A stretch of DNA of 64,000 nucleotides from Holothuria scabra (taxonomy: Eukaryota > Echinodermata > Holothuroidea > Aspidochirotida > Holothuriidae), in contig CM074185.1 of the NCBI GenBank assembly GCA_037179385.1, positions 11,460,922 through 11,524,921 on the forward strand. The letters run 5' to 3'. Position numbers and translations under genes: made by a program. The notes under the pieces were generated by a model. The model was not told the origin of the DNA, ran no database searches, and saw only the letters and a program-made list of their open reading frames with translations. Shown here in pieces: positions 23,122 through 35,060 of this stretch (position 1 is its first letter; each line of letters begins with the position of its first letter).

Positions 23122-25818
23122 ATGTATTTCCTGAGAAAACTTTGTTCTGTTGGATTTCTTCTGTCAATGCTTTCAAGAAAAAAAGTAGAAACCAATGAGA
23201 TAACGGACATGAGCGTTAAAGAAGAGGAGATTGTGACTGGTTATTTCAAAGTCCCTCGGATAATAGTTGAGAACGAGATCAATAGAAGAACGAATAGAGG
23301 CCAAGCATGTGACGCCGGTAAGTCGATTAAGCAATCAGTTTATATGAAAATTATACATATTGGCAAACTAATTAAGAGATGTTATGAATTACATTATCTT
23401 TTTCAATTGTAATTAAGTTCTATTCATGAATATGAATAAAGTTTTCATAAAAGTAGCAAACAAGAGACGGGGTACTACATGCTTTCTACAATTTCCTGTT
23501 TCATATCACCTACGATATGAGATCATATGGCTAGTATTTACACTACTTATATGCTTTAGTGTAATTTTTCTGGCTACGGCTTGGTGTCGCTTCTTGATAT
23601 TCTCCTTGCTACGAACTGAATAATTCCAACGGTTAAGACTGGGAGTGGTTGGATTCTGCCAAATGTAGTAAATCTTTCGTCTTTAATTGTGTTGATGGAA
23701 TCCTTGATACAGTAGAGAAGACTAAACTTTTCAGTACTCAAAACTTACTACATTAATGAAAAAATCATCATTTGTTAAAAGGTTAAGAACTATATAGATG
23801 AAATTTAAAGAAAAACTTCTGACGGTTTCGTAGAAGAAAATATTTAACTTTTGTTTCTTTACTTGCTGCATTACCTTCTGAGAAACATTTTCTTATTACG
23901 ATATTGTTGTATCCCTTCCCTGTATTTTGAGACAGAAATGTACGGATCAGTTGGTATCAACTGTAAGTTTTTCTCCTGTAAATGTATTTGTTCATACGAG
24001 TAGCTCTCAGCTCTCAAAGTGTTCGTCAGTTATTAGACTTTTCCTTCTGCTCTTTGCTTAACCTAGGTGAAATACATAACTTGACAGCTTACGAAAATCT
24101 CTCATGCAAACATTAACAAAAACAAAGACAAACAATTTTTCGTAATCCTGACCATTTGTTTTCCAGTATTCATTATACAGGATATAATCCTTGGAATAAA
24201 TTTAGGGAGATTTGGTACCCGAATTCATTGGCAAAAGATCATTCAGCCATTTGCATCTGTCGCATTATTGCAAGACTCCCAATGAGAAAATGAAAGCAAC
24301 TTTGCCAGCAGTCCTGATACTCTCCTTTGACAAGAGTTGTCATGGAACAGAGCTTCGACATAAAAATTACATGAAGAATATCTGTGAAAGAGGTATAAAA
24401 CTATAGTCTACAATGTTTCGATTAGGGCGGAGCTTGAAACTGATCAACGCACACTTTACAAAACCAAAAACAAAAATTCACTGTTTAATTTCACCAGCTA
24501 ACCATTATGGGGTCAGCATGGCCGTAGCATGTAAAAGTATAACTAAATTGCAAAGAAGACATATAGAAATGATTTGGTTACAATTTGAATGGTTGAGGTT
24601 AAGTGTGTACCGAGAAACGAGAGAATCTCCAATCACAAAACAGTCTTACTTGTTGATTGTTTAATAAGCTAACATATTGTAAATAGTAGAATAAAAGCAT
24701 GTGAAAGTACGGTACCATTCTTTTCAACATGTGTCACATGAATGGGTTAAATATTTTAATCACCATAGCATTTTAGAGCTTGGCCTGACCTGACCTGATT
24801 AATATCTTCTTTTCTCTATCTTGTCGTGAGACAAACATCGTGGGTTTGGAAAGATTACAGAAAACTACCAATCCCTACCACTTAAGATTCGTTTAATCAT
24901 CTTATTCGTATCCTTAAAATAATTTTCAAAAAGCGATTGTAATCCTCAACTGTGACAAAATCCACATACTAAGCAATGGTGTAATAATGGTTAGGGTTAG
25001 GGTTTTGTACAGCCTTTCGTAAGCCAGATATCAAATGAGCCGATTTTTTCATTTAGTAGAACATGTATTGCTACTCGATATTCTCTTTTTGTTACATTTA
25101 CATATGTTTCCCTTGTTATGTTCTCTTATCAGACATTCGTGACGTTCTCATAAATGAAGACGAGTGGACGGTTTCTTTCATTGTTGGGGATGTGAAAAGG
25201 GTAACAGGCGAAGAAAGAATACCTCCATACCGTTACCTTGATATAAATATTCACGGAGAGAGAGTATCGCTTGGTTTGGCGTTCTTCAGTACAAAACCTA
25301 TACAACACAGTGGCCATGAGTTAACTGTGGATTGCATTACCTAGTCTAACAACAACATAATCGTTAACATGGGCCACGATAAGCTGGTTCTGAAGTATAA
25401 ACTGGGTTCAGATTGCAGAAACGACACGAGGGATTTACAAGGTGGAAATATTTCCGTGACGAAACTTAATTCTTGGTATCCATACAACGAGCACATTTTC
25501 AATTGTGGCACAAACGGCTGGCCTCGGGGTGTTTGCGACCATTTATCCGACCATGTTTGTGGAATTAAAGGAGTAGATGGGGACTTGTGTTTCAAGAATA
25601 TTCATGAAGGATACACTTGCGGAATGAGTATGGAAATCATTTCTTTGACAGGAATTTTTCGAGAGAAGTCCCTGCTTAAAATCGACACTTCAGTTAAAAG
25701 TATTTCGGGTTATCATTTTAGCGGTTTAAGGCATATTGGTATGGTCTATCCGTGCGTAATCGACAGTATGACTGAGAAAGTGGAGAGAATATTGAGTAAT
25801 AGTCGTTACGTAATTTAG
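23122..25818 (+). pseudogene. Family copy D, intact except one TAG
   Basis: Exon 1 (23122-23317) starts at the ATG giving a signal peptide ('LRKLCSVGFLLSML') and 'FKVPRIIVENEINRRTNRGQ', with a phase-1 GTAAGT donor. Exon 2 (25133-25818) follows TTATCAG. The joined frame would encode about 293 residues but is interrupted once, by TAG at 25342-25344 (about residue 136), where the sister copies have the TGG tryptophan codon of 'ITWSDG'. The following dozen residues are also diverged. Downstream everything is conserved: 'NSWYPYNEH', 'GWPRGVCDH', 'GIFREKSL', 'SGYHFSGLRHIGMVYPC'. The C-terminus is about 20 residues longer than in B. It could be a young pseudogene, a null allele, a sequencing error or, less likely, a readthrough gene. 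Confidence 0.75.
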
Positions 25819-25935
25819 TTGGTTTGTCGGTCATTTGGTTGGTCGGCTGGTTAGTTGGTCGTTTGCAAAGTTGGTCGGCTGGTTAGTTCGTTAGTTCGTT
25901 GGTTAATTAGTTGATTGGTTAGTTAGTTAGTTCAT
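25819..25935. repeat. Degenerate GTTNGTT-type microsatellite after copy D
   Basis: Immediately after the stop codon of copy D, about 117 bp are built from 4-bp GTTG/GTTA/GTCG units (for example GGTTAGTTGGTC, GTTAGTTCGTT, TTAGTTAGTTAG). Confidence 0.7.
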
Positions 25936-25990
25936 TTTATTGTTTGCTTTTTAAATAATTGGTTTAAGTCGGGCTGGAACAGAACTTCTT

Positions 25991-26115
25991 CCAGTTTTGG
26001 ATGACTGGCTTGTCTTCCCTAATAAATTGATTATGCTGAGTACCAAGAACAATGAAAGCAGGTTACATTTTTTTAAATCTTTCATGTTCTGGCCAAGAGT
26101 CGAAGAGCCTCTGAT
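25991..26115 (-). mobile_element. SINE family S1, decayed partial copy
   Basis: On the minus strand it retains the body of the S1 family: the CCAG end, GGCTTGTCTTCCCTA, ATTGATTATGCTGAGTACCAAG and the TTCTGG region match 45985-46170. The tRNA head is not recognisable. Confidence 0.6.
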
Positions 26116-28203
26116 ATTATGATTACCTAACAAATAGGAAGAATGACCTGTACGAACTAGATACACCTACACCAAAATCACGCTTAGCAAATATCATGGA
26201 TACGTTTTCAGACATGCATAATTAAGATGTAGTTAACAAAAATAAGCAAGGATTCTTCTTTTTTGAGTGCATAGGTTTTGTAGCCAGTCTATGGGCTGTG
26301 AATGGCATCATGTCTAAAACTTGACTGCTTAGGGAACTTCAGTTATCGTACTTCAAATTTATCAGTAAGGTACACCTGTCATTCAAAACATACCGATCAC
26401 GTATTTTATGTAAGGAAACAGGCGTGACAATTAAAAACGTCCAGGAAAATATAAAATAGGCACTAAACCTAAAGACTAGATTTAAAAAGACTATTTATAA
26501 AGACTATTTGACTAGATTTGGTTCACTTTAAATCGAAATGATTCATTTTGCACCGAAACTTTTTGGGCTCAGTGCACATTTGATCCTTTTCCGGTTCAAT
26601 TTGAAGCGGACGTCTTAAGATTGCACATTACAGGTGGGTTGTTTGGAAGAGTAAATGGTCTGAAGGCCTTGAGGTTGGTCACGTATTGTCCTTCAGTGAA
26701 CGTAACAGCTTACTCGGGAAGCAGTGAACGTTTTGGTTTCGCCGAACGGACCTTTGCCAGAGGGTCGGGAAGACTTTAAAAAGAGGATGAGTAAATAAAT
26801 CGTTTGTGAGAAAATGCCCAACAATTACATGATTTTTCGTGACAAGTTAAACAAATGTTAAAGGTTTCTATTGGCTGTGAACGATTGAGGGCAAAAGTAA
26901 ACATAGACAAAATATAAAGTCTTTTAGAAAACGGTATCATCTTGAAATTTTTTTGAATCACGTTCAAACTCTCATAAAGTTGACATAACCATTACTTGAT
27001 AAAAATATGCTTAAGCACCTATCACTTTAAGCAAAGTAATATTTATAGACTTTGAGACAATATTTAAAGTTTCATTCAGTGAGAAAATCATGCATACTGT
27101 AGAAGGTGTAACGTGTTTTTATTAAATCATCATATTCGCACGGCTTCCACTTAAGAATCTATACTTGTATGTTATACACATTTGTTGGAAAGGGGCTTCT
27201 CCCGAGACCCCTACCCAACACATCTGGGGTTTGCATCATATGAGGAAACCAAAGTACCATACAGTTAAAGCTTGTATACATGAAAAAAGATGTGGGAAAA
27301 TATTGCACAGTTTCACTTTTACCTACGATCTTTTAACTTCACACAAATTTGACAAAGGAGAAAGGGTCTGACCTCATAAGATCATCGCTATCTCCCAGAA
27401 CCTTTAAACATTTGTTTAAAACCGTCTGTATGGGTACCAAAGACCTACCGAAAACAGTTCCGAATAAACATTGAAGCTATTGCGTGTCCTATTCTGAGAA
27501 TTATTTTAGATGGCGCTCCCTCTTAATTTATGCTGTTGTCTATTCCTCGACCTAAGGAGTGGCCTTGATCTGCAGAAAGGGTGAGTGAAGTAATTGATAA
27601 GTACGCTATACCAGAATTTAAATGTAGGTTAAATACGTTTTTAATGCAATTTTAACGTTTAGTACAATAGTCTATGGGACGTTGAAATCCTTTCGTCCTT
27701 GAAGTTGACAGTGTGCAACTTTTTGGGAAAATCAATATATGAAAATTTATGTTGTTAATTCCGAGAAGGGGATTATAGGTAATCCCTCCTTGTGTTGTTC
27801 GGAATTTCATTTGAAAGCCTTCTGTGCGGTAGGTCCTTCTGACAAAGAGTTTCTAAGAATGTTTTCAAAGACTGTTTTGAAGACCCGATTTAAATGGAAA
27901 GGAAAACCTTTCTCTGGTGTGCTTACATCACTACAGTAACCACAGGTAGACGTATGAATCCATAGAGCAGAGATTGGACACAATTCGTTTTAATCCGATA
28001 TACGCAAAATCTTACTTGTTTACCGACCGTAGATTTTTTACACAGTTCGCGTCATTGCTAGGCAGAGCAGAAAACCTGGACGTAAACAAGCTCTCCTGAT
28101 AAGTCTTAAATTGGACATAAATTGTGCATAATATTCAGAAACGGAAACGCAAAAGCATATTTGAATCTCAACCTGCATATTTATGATTCCAGGTTCATTA
28201 ACT
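26116..28203. other. No gene recognised
   Basis: No family exon, RNA gene or repeat boundary is visible in this roughly 2-kb spacer. Short open frames lack motifs. Confidence 0.35.
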
Positions 28204-29779
28204 CAGTGGCGTAGCCACGGGGGGGGGGGGGGGGGGGGGGGGGGGCTAGGCCCCCCAGATTTTCTTCAGGCCCCCCAGATTTTTTGCGTCCTGATAAAGT
28301 AATTGAAAAAAATAAAAATAAAAAAATGTGTAAAAATTTAAAAAAAAAATGGATGAATGTGTGTAAAACACATTTTGTCCGCACGTATGAAATCAAGCAA
28401 TAACTTCAAAATGCCTACTTTCACTAAATTAGATACCGTTTGTGATCTGCACTGTAGTTTATTGCATTTCACTTCAGAGATGAAACGAAAGTCTCGACGA
28501 CAAACTTTAATGCGACTTTGTTAGGTTAAGACCCTTTCTCCCTTTCGGATGTCTGATTGATTTACTGAAAATAAGGCAATCGTACACTGGAGACCACTCT
28601 TACACGAGCCTTCCTATATTTAATTATACACAAAATATGCCGTAAGCAGATAAGGGTAAGGTACTGCCTTCGGATAATTCTTCCCTTCCATCCTTAACAA
28701 GTAGGCCTGTGTCGTGCCTCACTCCTGCCCATTACAAGTGCCACTGTAAAACGATTTTTTTTTCGACAAGTCCTCTTTTTAGTAGTTGGCACTGGCGTCC
28801 GGGGGATTTGTAAAATGTCCACAAGGTCCGGATTTCATGTGTTTCCCACATGATCCATACTTCTGCTTTGAGGTTCAATTATTTTGAGGGATTTATTCGT
28901 AGTATTTTAATTTTGACCACGTAATGTAGCGATGAACAAATACTGCACCATTTTGTACATTGTTTCTTTGGTAGTATGTATGTCTCTTGTAAAATCTCTA
29001 CAAAAACTAAAAATATTTTTATATTTTTCATGCTCCCCAAAAAGGGAAAATCCGAAAACTCAGGCCTATAATCAGTTCAAAGTTTTGCCAAACATAGCAC
29101 CATTTTGCATCTAGGAAATCTAACGCAAAGAAAGTTTCTCAGAGGGTGACACAACTACTTTTGGTTTTCCTCTTAAAGGGTGAGGTACTGCCTTAGGTAA
29201 GCTGAAATCCATTCAAATATTGCCGAATTTGCGGCTGGGTACATCCAGTTTAAAACACGTGGGAAGTGCCGTTTCCGGCTATCTGGAGGGGTTTTAAAGC
29301 CCAAATTTTTCTTGTACGCTCCGCGCCAACTGATGGTGGCGCTCCGCTTAGATTCAAATATTGCCGCATTTGCGATCTACGTGCTTCTGAAGTTTACAAT
29401 TTTTCCCAAGGGAAAGGGAGATACCGGCTCCCTTTAGTCTCATACCCCAGGCCACAGATCAGAAGTGCCCAGTTTTGAGGTCCCTTAAAAGTGTATGTAT
29501 TACCATTTTTCATAGATTGATTTTTTATTCTCATTATTTGAGACATCGCAGACATGAGATTCGTATTTCATGGCTGGGTACATACAGCTTAAACCACATG
29601 GGAAGTGCCGTTTCCGGCCATCTGGAGGGGTTTTAAAGCCCCAAATTTTCTTGTTCGCTCCGCACCAACCGATGGTGGCGCTCCGCTTAGATAGTCTTGC
29701 CGTGCCTGACCCTCGGAGGTACAAAGCCCCCCCACTTGTTGCCTAGGCCCCCCAAAACCCCATCCTGGCTACGCCACTG
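28204..29779. mobile_element. hAT-type non-autonomous transposon with 8-bp TSD
   Basis: The element begins CAGTGGCGTAGCCA and ends TGGCTACGCCACTG, a perfect 14-bp terminal inverted repeat. It is flanked on both sides by CATTAACT (28196-28203 and 29780-29787), a perfect 8-bp target-site duplication. CAGTGG termini plus an 8-bp duplication are characteristic of the hAT superfamily. No transposase is encoded. Internally it carries a long G tract (near 28219-28243), two copies of the CTCCGCGCCAAC...GATGGTGGCG module near 29318 and 29658, and long homology to 4951-6454. The intact duplication suggests a younger insertion than copy 1. Confidence 0.85.
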
Positions 29780-29938
29780 CATTAACTAGACTTATTTCAT
29801 AGTGCCCAATTTCGGACTGCTTTATACTGTTTAAACTCCAAAAATAGAATATAAAGCTATTCATAATATCGGAGTATGGAAACACTTGTTTCTGCGTGAA
29901 TTACTTTTTCATCCTAAAACTTTTCCACGTTTGCTTCC

Positions 29939-30164
29939 ATGAGGACTGTATTACCTATTTCTATCATGCCTTTGACAAAAAGATCATTTTTAATATGCAT
30001 CTTGTTGTTAGCTTTTTCCGTACACAAAAATGAAGGGATGAATGAGATAGAAGACGTGCAAGTCCAAGAAGGACCAATTTTAACTGTTCATTTCAAAATC
30101 CCTCAGGAAATTGTTGAAGGAGAAATATACAGACGGACAAACCAAGGAAAAGCATGTGACACAG
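29939..30164 (+). CDS. Family copy E, orphan exon 1
   Basis: The exon encodes an N-terminus with a hydrophobic signal segment ('SFLICILLLAFSV') and the family block 'HFKIPQEIVEGEIYRRTNQG' followed by 'KACDTG'. It ends in phase 1 at the strong donor GTGAGT (30165). Two in-frame ATGs are possible, 29939 and 29966; the second gives a length closer to copies B and D. No exon 2 homologue is detectable downstream in this window. A LINE 3' end begins only about 140 bp after the donor. Either exon 2 has been deleted or the gene is a fragment; a very long intron cannot be excluded. Confidence 0.7.
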
Positions 30165-30307
30165 GTGAGTCAGTAATGATATAGCTATCATCCATGAAAT
30201 TAGCAGTATTCCTTCTCTTATTAAGACAATAAACCTCTCAATATATTTTCCAAAATTAAAGCGGGAAAGTGAATTTTTCTTCACAATTTTTTAACAACTT
30301 TTATGCT

Positions 30308-30470
30308 CACGTGAGAAGTAGCGGGGAATCTCTCTGGAACTCTCTTGACATTAGCATAAGAAATGCCCCTAACCTTAATCTATTCAAGAAGTACTTAAAG
30401 AAATCCTTCTTGTTATTGTATGTGGATAATTAATTTTACCTGGCAAAAAAAAAATAAATAAATAAATAAT
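30308..30470 (+). mobile_element. LINE 3' end (reverse transcriptase C-terminus)
   Basis: An open stretch to TAA at 30431-30433 reads 'SLWNSLDISIRNAPNLNLFK' and 'KYLKKSFLL', the typical non-LTR retrotransposon C-terminal motif pattern W-N-S-L-x-x-x-I-R-x-x-x-x-L-x-x-F-K. An A-rich tail with (AAAT)n follows at 30447-30480. Only the extreme 3' end is present (5' truncation). It sits in what would be the intron of copy E. Confidence 0.75.
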
Positions 30471-30917
30471 CAAATAAATAAATAATTAAAAATCTGTCTA
30501 AAAGTAAGCATCAAACTAGCAGCAATTCTTTGTATACAATCATGTAAATGTTATAGGAGTCATATTCGTATTTATATATTCTAGTTGTGTAAGCAATTAA
30601 GAACATCTCAGTTATTAGGGCCAGACTAGAAAAGCTTGCAAACTTCATCTGGTTCCTTTTCTACTGTCTTCATACTCACGTTTCTTGTAAATAATATTAC
30701 GTATTGTATCATAATAATAATGATAATGAATGTACGTTTGCATGTAGTACAGTTGAAAAAATAAACAATAAACAATAAACAATAACCAATAAATGCTGCA
30801 CCACTTTTCATTGACCTAAAGCTAACCTAACAAAAAATGAGAAGAAATAAGAAGAAATTTGCTTCTGAATGAGAACTTATAAGTATTGTACGTAGGGTCT
30901 AACGGTCTAACGGTGCA

Positions 30918-31172
30918 TACACTCTTAAAAAGTTGGTTAAAAAAATTCACCAACACTGGTCACGTATGTCAAATACCTGAAATTGGTTAAATTATACCCA
31001 ATATGTGTTGTTTATTTGGTTACCCCACAGGCTGGTTACCCAATAAAGTGGTAAAAAACCTCTTGGATAACCCATTAATCAACAATTATTGGGTAAAATT
31101 TAACCAATTTCAGGTATTTGACATACGTGACCAGTGTTGGTGAATTTTTTTAACCAACTTTTTAAGAGTGTA
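30918..31172. mobile_element. 255-bp palindromic MITE with TA flanks
   Basis: Terminal inverted repeats of about 75 bp are almost perfect, from TACACTCTTAAAAAGTTGGT through CACGTATGTCAAATACC to the mirror-image right arm ending CTTTTTAAGAGTGTA. The TA ends indicate a TA target. The core includes GGTTACCCAATAAAGTGG. The low divergence between arms suggests a fairly recent insertion. Confidence 0.8.
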
Positions 31173-31929
31173 CATTGTCAAAGATCCCATATTCCCATCC
31201 CTTCGTCCAGTTAGCCCTTTGGGTCATCATTTAAAAAAGTAATTAACAATGCAGTATCCATTTACGTTCATCTTTCCAACTCTTCCCTGCACCCCTCTTT
31301 ACTTCCATGTAAAGAAACAAATGGTCATTTCAGGCTTATAATTACTACGTTACCTAAGTGCTTTTAAAGATGGTTTTGACCGTTACACACAAGTATAAAT
31401 TTATTTTCAATGAATTTGCACACAGTTAAGACCTGTTTATTATTTTCTATGTAACGTAAATTACCTAGTCATCTTCCTTATTCTAGTACTTGTGTAAAAC
31501 TAATTGTACCAAATATTACCTCCATATTTACAGATAAAGTAACACTTACTTAACATTAATTCTACTACAAAAATAATAGTTTGACTTACTGTTACAACAA
31601 AAAAGTTAGTGGTAGAGAGACAAATCCAGGAATATCATTCACATAAACTGATTAAGAACAAATAAAATACAGTGGCGTATGCCGATCAATTATACAAAGA
31701 TAAAAGTTACAACTGATTAACAAGACTCTTCACCCTACTACCCACACAAGGAAGTTTGGTACACGAGTCCTCCCAGAAGGAACATAAATTTGGTAAAAAA
31801 AACTGTTAGTGGTGACCCCACGGCCTTATTGCCATACCAGTGTCAAAGCTGATAGAACCAGCTCCTCGATAACACTATGGTTCACTCTCCTTAAAGTGGG
31901 CATGACAAGGCCAAATTAAGTTTTCAAGT

Positions 31930-33120
31930 TAATATTCTTTGGGTATGCCTTGATATGTGAATGTGAATGTTTTCACTGCTAAATTTATTTATGTCTATAA
32001 ACACAGGAATACGACGTTGATATCTAACTGTTAGTAGTAGTTTTTATGTCATGCTCCCGTACCCCAAAGACAACTTGGCAAACAGATAGACCACAGCTAG
32101 CACCAACTAAAGTAACTGGCTTTCGTTAATAATATTATAACACGGTACGGCTGTGGCTAAGCTAGCTACGTAAGTAAGCAGTCATCGAACAAAAAGAAAC
32201 AAGACGGAAAAAATTAAACAAAACAGACAAAATCATAAGGCGTACCATTGAAAAAAAGATATCTTATACCGTCTATCCTGTTCTCTTGCTGGCGAAGAGC
32301 AAGATAGCCTAACAGCATATTACTGAATAGTTAATCGGTCCAGTATGTAAGATAGTCTGGCGTAATAACTAACGTTGATACTCAGCAGCGAAAGCTAACT
32401 TAGTACAAACGACTGTTGCGTCCTGATAAAATGACAACAGAATCCTCATGCGAACCTATGGCCTAAATAAAAGTACAAGCATGCAGTAGTACATGCAGTA
32501 GTACAAACATGCAGTACATCGCGTAGGCTAGCCCTCTTCATTTGGGGTACGTTGATCCCAATAGCTTTCTATACCAGCCTCCATTTTGAGCTTTTCCCGT
32601 TAAACATTACACTTTGTACCTTACGGGTTGTACGTTACTACGTTACGTCGGCCGTAAACAAAATCCGGACAGCAAGTAATGGTCTGATTTTAGTCGGCCA
32701 TAACAGGGGTCTATTACCTTTCAATCTTTCAGTTTCTTTGCTCACCGGTACCATGGATGATGGTACATTGTAATGCCTCTTGATTACCTCAATTTCACTG
32801 TAAATGAGGTTTTGAAATTACATATAGACAATAAATGAAGACCATTTAAGTTGGATGGACCCCAGTAAATCAGGTGCTGATCCGACTAGTCCATAACTAT
32901 ATTGTAGCGAAAACAAAACACCGTGTTAGCCAGTGAGTGTTACGTTACTGTACTGTGTGCAGTATACTTGTGTGTACAGCTGGAGACAAAAGTGTCAATA
33001 TAACGCGGTCGTTCAAACTATGTGAAACGACTGGAAGTAAACTTACCTACATCACGTGACCCCCCTGTCGGCTTCACAACATTATTGTGGAAAACGCCTC
33101 CCTAGCATAAAGTCAGGTGA
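31930..33120. repeat. Diverged direct duplication, unit 1
   Basis: This stretch aligns with 34150-35060 in order and orientation. Anchors include CAACTAAAGT near 32104, GGCTTTCGTTAAT, a CCATT(G/C)A-AAA-AGATAT stretch, GGCGAAGAGCAAGA, CAGCCTCCATTT, and CATCACGTGACC followed by GGCTTCACAA near 33050. No coding sequence is recognised. On the minus strand CACGTGATGTAG lies directly before GTAAGT, which could be a first-exon donor (speculative). Confidence 0.6.
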
Positions 33121-34149
33121 GCACGGTTAGCAGCACTGTACCAAAAAACTCACAATCATGGAATCATTTGCATAGTAATACGTGTTAGAGACTGCATAAT
33201 CGAAAACACCGGTTCTACGGTAGAAGCCAGCGTGGCGAGTGACTAAGCTGTGAATTAAGCGTCGTCGCGCTGTGACTGCTCAGTATTAAGCACCTTCACC
33301 AAACAGCTCATAGAGTAAGGACGAGCTTGTAGGACGCACTGGCTATGGATTCTCCATACATCATGTTCATAGCTGTTCTATAAAATTCCTGGACCGCGCC
33401 TCGTCTTGAACAAAAACAAGGCTGTTTTTACACGCTCGCATATGCACGCAAACATATCGGCCAATGATATGCTTCGAATCCAAAACATCATCCGCGCTTT
33501 GCGCTCTGTTTTTGTGGACGAGTATTGTGATATGATCCTTTTTATGAAGTTGCTAAGATATAATAACTCTTCCGATCGGTCATACTAGTCGCACATCAAG
33601 ATGTGCGTTCTTAAATAGGGCGGGACTTGTGCCGTCAATTGCGCCATAAAAGTCAGGTTCAGTGAGCTATGTAACCGGAGGACGCACGTCAATGCGGAAT
33701 GCGCATTATATTGAAGCCGGCATGGGAGGGGGGGGGGGTACAAAACTTAATGGGCCCCATGTGGGGCCCATATAGGTTTGTTACCTAATTGCATCTGCCT
33801 GTACGTAAACCCATGGACACGAGTGACGAGACAGTGTGCCCGCCATTTTTGCACTTGTTTGGCAGAGTCCTCCCCCCCTTTTTTTATCTGAGCCAAAGGT
33901 CGAAAACAATGACTCAAGACTTTGAAAAACACCAAAGAAAGACTTGTTTACTCCTTCACGTGTTACCGGAAATTGTTCAAAAGGATTTAATCCAGTTTTA
34001 GCTATTGCAAAGGCAGACAATGTTCCAGTGAATTTTAAACTTTACTGGACAGCAGGAGCTTTACGCCCTAGTGAAACCGCTCAACTGCATAGGCTACTCA
34101 TACACATAGGCTGCATATAGGCATACTAGGACAAATCCCCCAAATATTA
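33121..34149. other. Spacer with G-tract and GGGCCCATATAGG motif
   Basis: A G run (33727-33738) precedes ATGGGCCCCATGTGGGGCCC and ATAGGTTTGTTACCT, which match one end of the palindromic repeat near 43880. No gene is recognised. Confidence 0.4.
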
Positions 34150-35060
34150 ATACACAACTCGCCCAAATAAGACAAAACGGCCAAAAGTAATATAGTAAGG
34201 TTAGGCAAGCATCTTGTCTCATGCACGTATACTCCAAAGGCAACTCAGTAAATTCGAAAGATCTCAACAGAACTCAAATCAACTAAAGTTAGGCTTTCGT
34301 TAATCGCACGTTACGACGGTGGCTTAGCTACCTAGGCTAGCCTACGTAAGAACTCTTTGAAGGAAAGAAAGCAAGACGCTTAAATACAACAATAGCATTA
34401 ATACCATTCAAAGAAGATATATCACCCAATTTCACCGCCCATCCCGTTCTCTGGTTGGTAAAGAGCAAGAGAGCCCAGCAGCCTATTTCCATTTTTCCTG
34501 AAGAGTGTAAATCGGTCAAGTTTGTAAACAGATAAGCCATAACTTTCAGGTTAACGTTAACACTCAGCAGCGAGCGGTAACGTTAATACAAACCAATCTT
34601 GCATGAAGTAGTAACACAGTTCCCATGCGAGCCATGGTTTAAATAAAAGTGAAAACATGCAGTTGATCCGTGGTACACTGCTTAAGTTAGCTCTCTTGAA
34701 TTAGGGTACATTGATCACAATGGCTAAACCAGCCTCCATTTGAGCTTTTCCCGCTAAACTTTACACTGTTTAGTGTTACTTACGAATTGTACGTAACAAC
34801 GTTACCGCGGCCGCGTAAACGTGGTACAGCTATGCCTATGCTGCACTGTAACAAACACGTACAAACACCGTGTTAGGCAATAGTGTTTCTTCACCGTACT
34901 GTGTGCAGTATACATACAACAGGAGACCAGTGTGTTAACATAAACGGTTGTTCTGGCTAAAGTGAAATGACTTGAAGTAAACTGACCTACATCACGTGAC
35001 CTTCAATTGGCTTCACAATTTTTTGTGGAATGCGCCTTCCTAGCATATAGTTCACTGGTC
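34150..35060. repeat. Diverged direct duplication, unit 2
   Basis: The second unit of the duplication lies about 2 kb downstream of the first. The block order is conserved with several indels. The equivalent of the minus-strand donor GTAAGT is GTCAGT here. No gene is recognised. Confidence 0.6.

Noticed and set aside
24988..25006. TTAGGG-like telomeric repeat
   Set aside because: Only about two and a half units in an intron; too short to mean anything.
25819..25935. CRISPR-like or coding repeat after copy D
   Set aside because: It is a degenerate 4-bp microsatellite with no spacer structure, in a eukaryotic context.
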